This document shows positions 1-10,879 of a stretch of DNA of 64,000 bases, in pieces. Both the position numbers and the translations under genes were made by a program. Positions within the stretch are counted from its first letter, which is position 1. Each line of letters begins with the position of its first letter. Source of the stretch: Rhizaria sp. SCN 62-66. Taxonomy: Eukaryota; Rhizaria, unplaced. The stretch lies in the NCBI GenBank assembly GCA_001724265.1, contig MEDY01000169.1, positions 1 through 64,000 on the forward strand, read 5' to 3'. The notes under the pieces were generated by a model that was given only the letters and a program-made list of their open reading frames with translations, did no database searches and was not told where the DNA came from.

Positions 1-475
1 GTTTATATGTAAGGATACCAAGGAATATGCTCAATTATGCTGTATATCGAAGACTGTATTGAAGGGAAATAAAAATTAAGTTTGTACTTTCCAAGAAAAC
101 TGACTGTGAGCTGAAACTGCATAACGCGATTGTGGTGATTTGGCTTCGAGCCGTTGGCTCAACGGCTCTTTTTTTCTCGTGGCGGGCAGCGGTGGGCGGT
201 GCGAGCACAGGGCAATGAGCGATATTTTGTGATGAGCACTGTTGCATGCCAACTCCGTTAAAGAGAATGATAGACAACCATATGTAAAAATGCGTTTATA
301 TTGTCTTTTATCAGTCTGTTGATACTGATAAACACCTTGATTTTCTCTCTGTATACCTCCTCTTGTTATAGTTTCGACCGGCTCCACCCGCTCGCTCGCT
401 CTTTCCTTCAAAGTCATATCCCCGCTTTATCCATCTGTCACTGCCGCCAGGTTTCTGTGCTAACACGCTGCAGAA
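1..475. other. 5' flank of the MPS1 gene
   Basis: AT-rich at the left, becoming pyrimidine-rich from about 340 to 460 (runs of ctctc, ctcgctcgctc and similar) just before the MPS1 start codon. Similar pyrimidine-rich leaders precede several other starts in this window, so this is probably promoter plus 5' UTR. No convincing open frame or RNA gene was seen. Confidence 0.5.
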
Positions 476-2272
476 ATGTCAGCGAGCACCGCTGCCTTAT
501 CAGCAGCCGCGATGGCCGCCCACAGCGCGTCGCTGCTGAGTGAGAATGCAAGCATCAACAGCGTCTCCCTGTACTCCGCCGCGGCAGCCTCGTCTTCAAC
601 CACCGCTCGGACAGGCTTGCTCGGCGCTTCAGTTGGATCGTCTGGCGCCGCTGTGCCAACGAAGCCCACGATGACCGGCCGACTCCGTCGTTTTGGTCTC
701 GGCCCCGCGCAAAAGGCCCGCTTCGAGCCTTCTAACGACGATGAGCAGCAGGAGCCGTCTGGAGCAGATTCTGCTAACTCCATCGCAAACGCTCACAGCA
801 CGAGCTCAAACGCTGTTCACTCCGATGTCAGCAGCGACATTGGCGCTGCAAGTGTGATTCCGACCGCGTTTGCGTCAGTTTCTGCCGCAAACTCACTCTA
901 CGTCACCACTACTCGTGGCTCTGGCACTGGCTCCAACTCCAGCTCAACCTCCAGCTCCAGCTCCAGCTCCAGCTCCAGCTCCAGCTCCAGCTCCAGCTCC
1001 AGCTCCAGCTCCAGCTCCAGCTCTCGCTCTCGCACTGGTACTGGCTCTGGCTCTGGTGCTACCTTCAGCCCTATTCCGAGTCTCAACAGCGACTACAACA
1101 GCGGCGGCAGCAGTAGTCGCCTGTACACGATCCCGCCGATCACCGAGGAGGCCAGCAGTCCCGCCGACAACACTTCTCGCAACAACAGCAGCTCCCACCA
1201 GTCCGTGGTGCTGAGTCACCACAGCGCAAACTCTACCCCCGCTGCTCCTCACGCTGCTGCTGTCTCGAGCACGCACGCGGTTAGCTCTGCGTCCGCTCTC
1301 GCCAGCAGCCATCTCAGCAGCGCCAACGCAAGCGCAACTGCAACCCCAAGCACGACTGCGACCGCCACTGCCGCTGCTGCTGCTCCGATTGCAACTGCAA
1401 CTGCGTCTGCTGCTCCTGCGACGACCTCTCGCTCCACGCGCGGCGGTTTGCTGGCGCGTATGCAGGCTATCAGCAACAGCGCGGGCCTCAACAACAGTAT
1501 TAACAGCCACAACAACGGCAAGAGCCACAGCGCTAGCCCGAGCTCCATTGCGACGGCTGCTCCTGCTGCTGCGGCAGAAGCGAGCTCTGCCGTCCCCGCC
1601 GCTGCCAGCGGCTTACCTTCGAGCATCGTCTCGCAGTCGAGCAAGTCGGCTCCGCACGCCACGAAGAGCGACGGCTTAACTTCCTCCATATCAGTCGCCG
1701 CGCCCGCTGTTACGATCCCTCGCGGCGGCTTAACTTCCGCGAGCGCGGACCCGCACTACCCCTTGCCGACTCACGGCCACAGCTCGCTCACTGCGGCGGC
1801 GACTGCGGCTGCAGCGGCTGGCGCGGATGCAGCAGTGAGCCGGACGACAAGGGCGAAAGCTAAGCACGTGGAGGACGACGATTTACTGCCGATGTCGCCG
1901 CCGAAGCCGCCTTCGCTCCGTTACAACACCACCAGCAGCACTGCTAGCGCCGGCGCCAGCGCCAGTAACGCGAGTGCTAGTGCGAATGAGAGTGTTAGTA
2001 CCAGTACGAGCCGCCCTCTCTCTGCTTTGAGTCACGGCCAAGGAAGTACCACTGCCGTTGGGGCCGGTCTAAATAGGACGACCTCAGAGGCATCTGCTGC
2101 TAGCGGTGCTAGGCTCTTTGCTTTAGGCTCTGAAGTTAAGCCGCCTGGCAACACTGATCTCAAGTTTCTCGCGACCGAGCTGAAGCCGCCGTCTGCTGAC
2201 TTCAAGCCGAGGCACGTCTCTCTGCGCCACTTAGTTCCTTCCACGTCTTCGAGCAGTAAGAGTTCGAGCTTT

Positions 2273-2329
<57 letters not shown>

Positions 2330-4090
2330 GGGGCTCACGCTGGTGCGAGTGCTAGTGATGTTGCTGCCACTGCCGCAGCTGCTCCCGCGGCAGTTGTTGC
2401 ACATGATGCCAACGATAGGGCTAACAATGATGCTGCTGCTGCTGCTGGTGTTGTTCCCAAGAAGTCTCTACGTCCAATCGTTCCGAAGGCCACGGTCACT
2501 CCTAACGACACTGCTGCTGCGGCTGCTGCCGCGGCTGCTGCTGCTGCGGGCGCGATCACAAGCTCTACTGACTCTGCCACGGGTGCTGTGAATACGGCTG
2601 TCGACTTCTTCGCGGCTCACCGCGACGGCGAGTACTTAGAGGTCAACCGCACTAAGTACCTCGTGGCGAACGAGATTGGCGTCGGCGGCAGCTCCAAGGT
2701 CTACAAAGTGTTTTCCCGCAGCGGCACTCAGTATGCACTCAAGGTTGTGAACTTGCGTGGCGAATCGAAGGGCCACGTTGCAAATTACGAGGCGGAGATT
2801 CGCATGCTGCAGAAGCTGCGTAACCAGCCTCACGTGATCCAGCTGATCGACTCAGAGGTGGTGACTGTGAGCAGCACGAGTACCGACGTTAGTGAAAACG
2901 ACAAATCTACCGAGAAGCGTTCTGCTAACGACGACAGCGAAAGCGACGGCGACGAGGACGAAAATGGCCCCGGGAAGAACGGTGAAAACCAGTCGTTCGT
3001 GGATAAGATTTACATGCTGTTTGAGTTTGGCGCGATGGACCTGACGTATGTGCTAAGGCACCCAGCCGTGATGAAGCCAGTCAAGGGTCAAGGTGCACTG
3101 CCGCTGCACTTAGACGCCACTGCGGGCGCTGCGTACTCGGGCAAGAAGGTCGCGATGGGGCTGAACCGCGACCAAATCCGGTACCTGTGGCGTGAGATGC
3201 TCATGTGTGTCGACATGTGCCACAAGAACAGCATCATCCACCTGGATCTCAAGCCCAGCAACTTTGTCATTGTCGACGGACTCGTCAAAATCATCGATTT
3301 CGGCATCGCGAAGGAGATGGAGAAGGACGCCACCAGCGTTATCCGCGAAAGCCCTGTCGGCACTCTTAACTTCATGTCCCCCGAGTCTATTCTCGGCATG
3401 ATGGCCCCTCCATCGAGTGCTAGTAGCGGTGACGGTGAGAACAGCGAGCAAGTGCCGCTGTATAAGCTCAACCGCTCTGCGGATGTGTGGTCACTCGGCT
3501 GCATGTTGTACCAAATGGTCTACGGCAAGGCCCCTTTTGCGCACATCAGGGCGGACTTCAGGCTTAATGCGATCACGAACCCCCAGGTGAACATCGAGTT
3601 CCCTCCTCTGCCGAAGCACCTCAAGCGCTCTTGCAGGAACAACAACAACAACAGCAAGAGCAAGGCCAAGTCTGAGAACGATGTGATCGAGACTGCTGCG
3701 GCTGCGGATGACGAGGATGACGAGGACGATAAGGCTCTCAAGCATGCGATGTCGATCTGCCTGGACCGCGATCCCAAGACTCGTGCGACACTCATCACTC
3801 TGCTGCAACACCCCTGGTTCTTCGGCCATAACAACAGCAAGAATAACAACAAGAACAGCAACAGTAGTGCGTTGTTGACTGTGACTTCGCATGCGGTTGC
3901 GCTGGCAATGGCCCGTGCCGATCCCGATGATAACAACGGGAACGGCTCCGCAGCGGGTACCCGTGGGGGGGCAGATGTGCCGGAGGTTGTGAAGAAGGTA
4001 CTCAAGGGTATCACGGCGGCCGAGCGCGCTGATTTTGCGGGCTGGCTGCGTGAGATGCTTGGTGAGGTCATGTACGACGGTGACATGTAA
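476..4090 (+). CDS. MPS1: MPS1/TTK-family dual-specificity protein kinase
   Basis: Probable spindle-assembly-checkpoint kinase, single exon, 1204 aa, stop TAA. Residues 1 to about 715 are low complexity (Ser, Ala, Asn, Thr), including two long Ser runs. The kinase domain begins near residue 720. It has a glycine-rich loop GVGGSSKVYKV, the ATP-binding lysine in YALKVV (K756), a catalytic loop HLDLKPSN (D924) and DFGIA (D941). The activation segment reads VGTLNFMSPES. GGSSKVYKV, the split LKPSNF loop and VGTLNFMSPE are hallmarks of the MPS1 family rather than of generic Ser/Thr kinases. Two acidic or Asn-rich inserts lie in the N-lobe (about 807-842) and the C-lobe (about 1050-1085). The N-terminal TPR of animal MPS1 is not recognisable. 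At 1204 aa it is longer than the usual 700-900 aa because of the disordered N-terminus. The start is the first ATG, in an aaATGt context. Confidence 0.93.
949..1022 (+). repeat. (CTCCAG)n hexanucleotide repeat in MPS1
   Basis: About twelve uninterrupted copies of CTCCAG, read as alternating Ser codons TCC/AGC, form the longest Ser run of the MPS1 N-terminal region. The purity of the repeat suggests recent slippage. Confidence 0.9.
2273..2328 (+). repeat. (AGC)n trinucleotide repeat in MPS1
   Basis: An uninterrupted AGC run of roughly 18-19 codons encodes poly-Ser in the disordered region ahead of the kinase domain. Confidence 0.9.
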
Positions 4091-4641
4091 CACTCACGCT
4101 CTAGCTTTGTGTTCAATCGTTGCATTCTGAGTGACGTAGGCACATGAGGGGGAGTAACTTTCTTGCTTGTGCTTAAATCTCCATCTGTTTTTGAAGAACA
4201 TTGTATTATTTGGTCTAGTTTGAGTATTTGTTTTTTTAAAATCATTATTTCATTGTTTATAGTCTTTATTAATTCTTTCTATGCATGTAATTCTCAAGTG
4301 ATCTAAATACACAACGTACTTTACAACTCTTCTTCAGTCGTAAAAATACGTCATTTTCGCTTCGTATCGAGCTTTCATTCGCTAATCGGGTTAATACATT
4401 TTCCATTGTATTTAAATAGTCCAACCTAATATTATCGTGGTCTCACATATTGTGTCAAAATCTATGACCAATTCTCACTCAAGCTGCGGATTGCTTCAAC
4501 AACATTGGACTTGAAGCCTAAGTCGCTCGACTCGCGCGGCCCCGATCGCCTCAAACGCACAGTCGCAGTCCCCTGACCACTCGCAGAGATCGACCCCACA
4601 TGCGGTTGCATATACGTATGGAAGCAAAATCGGCCGCTGCT
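4091..4641. other. Convergent spacer, MPS1 / DDX23 3' ends
   Basis: AT-rich, about 550 nt, holding the 3' UTRs of two convergent genes. A TTTATT at 4264-4269 would read AATAAA on the minus strand. No gene was seen. Confidence 0.5.
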
Positions 4642-7600
4642 TCAGTCATCGCTGTCGGCGCTCGCCTTGCCCTTGCTCTCCTCCAGCAGCTGCAGCTTGG
4701 CTTCCGCGCGCGCCATCGGGTGGTTCCGCACCTGCCCCGGCAGCGCCACGCGCATCTCGCTCAGCCGGCGCACCAGATCGTACATGATGTCCTTGTCATT
4801 GTCGCAGACGAACGAGTACGCAACGCCTTCCGCGCCGCCGCGGCCGGTGCGGCCGACACGGTGGGTGTACCGCTCGAACGCCTGCTCGCCTTCGGGCAGC
4901 TCGTAGTTGATCACGGCGCGGACGCCCGCGACGTCGATACCGCGGGACATGACGTCGGTGGTAACCAGGCAGCTCACTTCGCCCGTCTTGAAGGCGGTCA
5001 GGCCGCTCTCGCGCACATCCTACACGCGAGTTGCAAAAAAAAAAAGAAGACACAAAAAGCGAGGTACAAGAAGGAAGATAAGCGTGGATTGAAACAAAAT
5101 GAGGGTATTACACATGGTATACATGTACATTTAGGTTTTGCATACAAATATACGATTTTGTCGTAAATCCATAATATACAGCGCCAAGTCGCGTGTTTTC
5201 GTGATTGTTTTGCGACCTACCTGCGTCTTGCCAGAGTGCACGACCGCGACCGTGTGGATATTGGCGGGCATCTCTCCCTTGATGAAGCGGCCAATGCTGT
5301 CGACCGTGGTTTTGCGGTTGCAGAACACAATGATGGGACCGCGCTGGTATTGACGCAGCAGGGCAAGGAGACGGGAGCGCTTTTGCGAGTCGGTCGGCAC
5401 CCACTCGATCCTACAGAAATAGAAGAGAGAAAATTAAACGATATAGCACGAGTATGTTAGATTCAGAATAAGATAATACGTATTATATAAGAGAGTAGAA
5501 TGCGCGCAGAATATATCCATAGGATTGAGATATCAACGTTTTCTATACGTTGTAGAACGTACTTCTGAGTGACGCTGTCAGCGATCTTGCCGCCGCTGCC
5601 AATCGTGATCACAACGGGGTTGCGGAGGTACTTCCGCGCCATGACTTCGACATTGCGTGCCATCGTCGCCGAGAACATGATCGTCTGGCGGTAGTGGTGG
5701 GTGCTGTCCCATTGCTCTTCTTCGGTCGGACGCAGGTTCGTCGACGGCATGTGCTCCATCACACCCTGAAGCAAAGACAGAAAACAGTACATTTGAGAAC
5801 ATTTACATGAGATTCCGAATATGAAAATAAGATGAAACAAAAGTAAATCGTTCATTCACGCGATTGTCAAATAGTAAGAAAATAAAGCGTTGAAAGAATT
5901 GCCAAATCTGTGTTTTAGACGTCATTGTGGCTCATGTCGAAACGTACCTGAATCTGGTGCTCAAAGCCGAGATCAAGCATGCGATCAGCCTCATCCAGCA
6001 CGATATAGTTACACTGGTTCAGCACCACCATGCGCAGATTAATACACTCCAGCAAGCGACCCGGCGTGGCCGAGATGATCTCGCAGCCATCCCGCATCGC
6101 AACCGCTTGCTCGTCCAGTGACTGCCCGCCCACGAGCGACACGGCGCGGATTTTCGCGAACCGGCCGAAGCGGTTGCTCTCAGCCGTGGTCTGCTGTGCA
6201 AGCTCGCGCGTCGGCGACATGACGACCGCCCACGGCCCTTCGTCGCGCACGCTTTCGCGCCGGCTCTCGCTCTGCTTCAGGATGTACACGAACAGCGGCA
6301 GCAGGAACGCCAAGGTCTTGCCGGAGCCAGTCTCGGCGATGCCGACGACGTCGCGGTTCGCCAGCCCGACCGGCACGGCGGCACGCTGGATCGGCGACGG
6401 TTCCGAGAAATTCGCCACCGCGAGAGAGTCGAGCAGAGTCTGAGGCAGCGCGCTTTCCGCCCAGGAGCGCAGCGGCGGCGGCACTCGCACGCCCTTAGTG
6501 CTGATGCTAAACTGCTCGCGCAAGATGCGCCAGTCGCGGTCGGTCATCGCTGTGAGGCTCTTTTGCGACCAGTGTTGCGTGTGTACAAACGAGCGGTCCG
6601 TGCGCGCCTTGGCCTTGGCGGCCTTAAGCATCGCGAGTTTGACCATGTCGTGCTCGGATTGCAGTCCCATGACGCCGATGGTCGCCGCAGCGTTGTTGCC
6701 ACCGGTGGTGGGAACCATCGTGGTGTTGCTGTTGTTGCCAACACCGTTGCTGGTGTTGTTATTGTTATTGTAGGATGGTGACTGGTGGGCGATGGCAGAG
6801 GCGGCTTTAGCGTATTGTAACACGGCAGCGCTCACATTCGGGGTGACGCCGGCTAAGTGCCCGCGGCCAAACCCGGTAAGCGGCTGGTCCGCACCGCCCT
6901 TAGATGACCCGGAGGCTTGACTTAAGTACAGAGGATCGTGCTCTTGAAGCGTCGTGTCGTCACTCAAGTCCCAGACGGGGTTGAAGTTTTGCGAACCTTG
7001 CCCGCCCTGGTTCGAACGCTTGATCACCGCAGGAGCAGCCTTAGCAACAGCAGCAGGGGCAGGCTTCTTCGCATTCGCAGCGAGCGAGCTGGGTAAGGGG
7101 GTACTTAGATTACGGCCAGCCGCAGCGGTGGCAGCAGCAGCAGCAGCAGCAGTGCTGCCACCGAAAAGGCGGTTAATCGCGGCCAAGCCAGTCGCGGAAA
7201 TAGGGACTGGAGCAACACCACTTGCACCCGCACCCGCAGTCGTCGCCGCACTAGTGGGGTTTGCCTCAGAGCTCGAGCTGTTCTTGTTCGAGGTCGAGCT
7301 ATGAGCGCTCGCTCCACTATTGCTGTTGCCACTGTCAGTGAACATAACGCCGCTGTTGTTGTTGTTGGTTGCGCGGGACTGCAGCCGCTGCAGTGCGAGG
7401 GCCTGCCGTTCAGCTTTGGTCAAGTACACCGGTTTCGCGGCGGCCTCGGCGGCGGCGGTGGAGGCGACCGCAACGCGTGCGAGCACGGACGACATAACAG
7501 AGCCAGAGCCCGCCGCGTTGCTGCCGCTCGCGCTCCCCGCGGCACCGCTGATGGTCGCGCTGCTACCGCTCGCGCTCGCGGAAGTGTTGGCGGAGTCATA

Positions 7601-7678
7601 GTCACGATCGCGGTCGCCGCGGTCGCGGTTGCCGCCGCTGTCCGTGGCTGAGTAGTCGCTGTTGCGGTGATATGACAT
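4642..7678 (-). CDS. DDX23: DEAD-box spliceosomal RNA helicase, DDX23/Prp28
   Basis: ATP-dependent helicase expected to act in U1-to-U6 exchange at the 5' splice site. Exons on the minus strand: 7678-5948, 5765-5563, 5410-5221, 5019-4642 (833 aa, stop TGA). Phases 0/2/0 join cleanly. Residues 1 to about 380 are low complexity with an Arg-Asp-rich start. The lead-in TDRDWRILREQFSISTKG is the diagnostic Prp28 sequence before the Q motif. Motif I AETGSGKT is at 448-455, followed by PTRELAQQ, TPGRLL, DEAD at 562-565 and SAT at 609-611. TDVMSRGIDV and HRVGRTGR lie in exon 4 (motif VI near 761). Family members usually have FTAT where this has FSAT, a conservative change. Donors are GTACG, GTACG and GTAGG. 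The first ATG in the frame is at 7678. Confidence 0.94.
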
Positions 7679-8735
7679 TCTCAAGACGGAATATGCACAC
7701 AGGGAAGAGCTGAGGCGCGTGTGGGAGTCCGAGTCAGTGGCGGAAGCGGTCGGTCAGAGTGGTGAAGAACGAAGCAGAGCTTTGAGTCTTGTTTTGTGGT
7801 GGTGAGCTTCGGTGAAATGCAGAGGAGTGCAAGTTCAATGCTAAGTAATGCCACGCAATTTACTAAAAGAAGGAGCCGTAGGTTAACACCGAGTGATGCC
7901 AGACGCCGATGGAGCGTTGTTGTAACGAGCTAGCTGCCGTTTTGTGCGGGTTGCGCTTGCGCTGGTCGATGGGACGAGGAGTTGCTAAGATACGTTGTGT
8001 CGCCCTGTAGATAACTATGAAGCGGTGCGCCAGTAGTCACACACAAAATAAAATTTCAAGTGTCAGGCGGTCAGCAAAGCTAGGAGGTGCCGGGTTCTGT
8101 TAGGAGTGCGGGAGAGCAAGGAAGATGGTGAAGGAGCGAGCGAGAATGCTAGTCAAAGTCGGCATGTGAAAAGAGGGGGTATCACGATATTTTCGTTAGA
8201 TCATACGCTGTAAAAGAAGAACAGATACACCTACAGTTATATACACCCAAGAAAACCATCGACATTCAAATAACACGATTCGATCTACGTGATCTCCTTC
8301 TGCAGAAATCCACGCAGACCGAGACCACCCAGCCACCAGAGCCGTTGTTGTCCTTGTGTGGTCACGCTCACATCCACTGTGTTTAGAGCATATATGACAA
8401 CCAACACAGTTTAGTCAATTAACAAAACTTCACAGCATCATATAAAACCGACGGAATTGTTCAAATTCAAGTGTTGTATTTGTTTGCAGGACTATACTCG
8501 AGCGATATCCGCCACATTCTACTTTTGAGATTTGTGAGTATACCCGACTGCAACAGCAGTAAGTCAATCTAAAAACATTAAATAGCCATATATGCTAGAT
8601 TTATCGCCAATATAATCAATTTTAATACCTCCAGGCCCTCATCTATAAATATACATATCTAAAACCTCTCCGCTTTGCTGCCATCAGACGATGTAAGTGT
8701 TGATACGTACTACCATCCTTAGTCTGACGAGCTAT
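7679..8735. other. Spacer upstream of DDX23 and downstream of COQ7
   Basis: About 1.06 kb between two minus-strand genes: the DDX23 promoter/5' UTR on the left and the COQ7 3' UTR on the right. It becomes strongly AT-rich after 8200. No open frame of substance, RNA gene or repeat was seen. Confidence 0.5.
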
Positions 8736-9957
8736 TCAGATCCTCTCGGCAAGCTCAATCGCGACCTTGCACCCGACCTTGACAACTTGGCTAAACGCAT
8801 CATAAAACGGTGCCTCAAGCGCGTTATGAATGATCGCCGTCGACTTGTGCTCTTCTTCATCATCCCTGAACTGCACAAGCATCTTCCTCAGCGCGGCCTC
8901 CGTATCCCGCAGCTCCAGATCATGCACTTCGCGGATCTGATCGTTGTAGTGGCCCGCAATCACGTCCTCAACGGCCGCAGTGAGCGCCATCGCCATCTTC
9001 TCGCCGGCGAGCGCGGTAGCGGCGCCCGCGGCGTAGCCGGCGACGGACCAAATGGGCGTGAGCACCGTTGGGCGGACCTAACACACAAAATTCGGGGTTT
9101 AGCGGTATATATGTGAGTCGCAAGAAACTAATCGTAGATATAATATAGTAATAATGTAATAATGATTAAAATCATGTTTTGTTCTCTCTAGGTGTAATTA
9201 CGAGGATATATGCGCGTTTTAAGTTTGCGTACTTGGCGGGCAGCGAGGAGGTGCTCGAAGGCAGTCAGATGTTCCCGTTCCTGCTCCAGCATGTGCTGAA
9301 TGGCCTCTTGCGGAGTCTCACCACCGGGAGAAGTGCGAGAAGGGGCGTTGGGAGCCCACCAGTTGGGCAAGCGGGTCAACACAGCGAGTTGGCCCTATGT
9401 TCAAACACAACGGACACAAAAGAAGAACAAACCAGTCGCAAAAGAATGACAAAAGTGAGGTTCATGGCTGCAAGATAAACATAAATTGGCGTAAAACAAA
9501 ACTGAAAATAGATAATAATAATGTACATATCATACTGTCGAATTTTCGTTGTATGAACGTATACAGATGTTGTATGTTGCGATTTACGTACTTGGTAGAT
9601 GCGGAGAGCGCCGAGCTCACCAGCGTGGTCGACGCGAATGGTCCTCTCGAGATAGTCACGGTGCGGGGACGACACCGCGCGGTGCGAGGCAACGCCAGAG
9701 TAACGCAGCTTCTGACGCGGAGCAGATGCAGCGGCGACCGCGGCGGCGGCGGCCGCGGCGGTCGCAGAGAGAGGGACGGAAGCAGAGGCATGGTTTGTGC
9801 CGGTGTGGGTGTTGCTGGCGACAGTTGCCGTGGTGGATGAGAAGCGAGCAGGGGCACCGCCAGCAACGAGGATAGAGGCGGTACTACTAGTGGTGAGAGG
9901 CAGAGAGCGAGACGCTGAGAGCAGGGCTCGCATCGGGGCGGGACGAGAGAGAAACAT
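8736..9957 (-). CDS. COQ7: COQ7, 5-demethoxyubiquinone hydroxylase (di-iron)
   Basis: Mitochondrial inner-membrane hydroxylase making the penultimate intermediate of ubiquinone. Exons on the minus strand: 9957-9592, 9394-9233, 9077-8736 (289 aa, stop TGA), all joined in phase 0. The N-terminus MFLSRPAPMRALLSASR is Arg/Ser/Leu-rich without acidic residues, as expected for a mitochondrial presequence. It is followed by an Ala-rich linker. The catalytic half begins at IRVDHAGELGALRIY and carries the expected ferritin-like ligands: E114; E161 and H164 (LEQEREH); E213 and H219 (VEDVIAGHY); E250 and H253 (DDEEEH). The C-terminus GCKVAIELAERI matches the family end. The Ser/Pro-rich insert between the first two helices (about 136-150) is unusual. 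Donors are GTACGT and GTACGC. Confidence 0.95.
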
Positions 9958-10879
9958 CGCTCGCTCGATTCACTACAAAAGCCGACATCGAGATACGGTC
10001 GATTTAAGACACAATGAGCGAATGGTGGCATATAATAAAATGAAAATAGCTTTTAGGTCGCGGCATTGCCATAATTCGTAGTTTTATGCGGAATTCTCGA
10101 TTGTAGCGGGGTTAATTATCTGTGCATTTCTAATGAGCCACGTGACCGAGGATCTTCCTCTTCCAGTGACGTGACGACAGTAATGGTATTAAAATTAATA
10201 ATGACGTGTGCATCATATGCTGTCAGTTGTTCGTTAAAGTGTCTGCAACTGACGCAACCACCATTTATCATATTCATGCTACTGTATAATTTGCCACCTC
10301 TAGCGAAGTAATTAATATCTGTATGTTGATAATGAAATACGGTGCGGGAAGCAAGGGGAGGTTTGCGCAGCGCATACGGCGGATGGGACAGCACACACGG
10401 AAGGCGCGCAAAGAGCGGCGGCAGCAAGCAAGCAAGCAGGTTCAAAACAGCTTCAAGTGTCAAAACAGCTTAAACTGACAAATCAAAACATGGTATGCGA
10501 CAACAAAAAGCGAGAAATGAACGTGAGAAATGCAAGCTTTTTTATAACAAGACCACAAGCGTCAAAACATGAAAACAACGAAAAAAACATGAAACAAATC
10601 AATGGGCGATTGTTTTGAAGAAAGCATGACAAACAGATACGAACAAAGTATGAAACAAGCAGTCACACCTTATATTCAAGAGATAAGTCCATGACGACAA
10701 AAAGAAGAAGAAGAAAAAAAGGAAAGAAAAGAAAGCCAACAGCAGATAAGTATTAATGATAGTAATAATGCATAGTACTTCTTTACTAACGAATATAACT
10801 CAGTAGTTCCTTCACTCCAACGGGCTTACAACACACACTTGCGCATACAGTGTCGCGTAACGTAAGTACCCCCTTAGAC
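9958..10879. other. Spacer upstream of COQ7 and downstream of the bZIP gene
   Basis: About 920 nt. It contains the COQ7 promoter region at the left and AT-rich sequence with A-rich tracts (around 10480-10740) at the right, probably the bZIP 3' UTR. No supported gene. Confidence 0.5.

Noticed and set aside
10116-10463. 115-codon minus-strand frame between COQ7 and bZIP
   Set aside because: No domain, and base composition typical of spacer.
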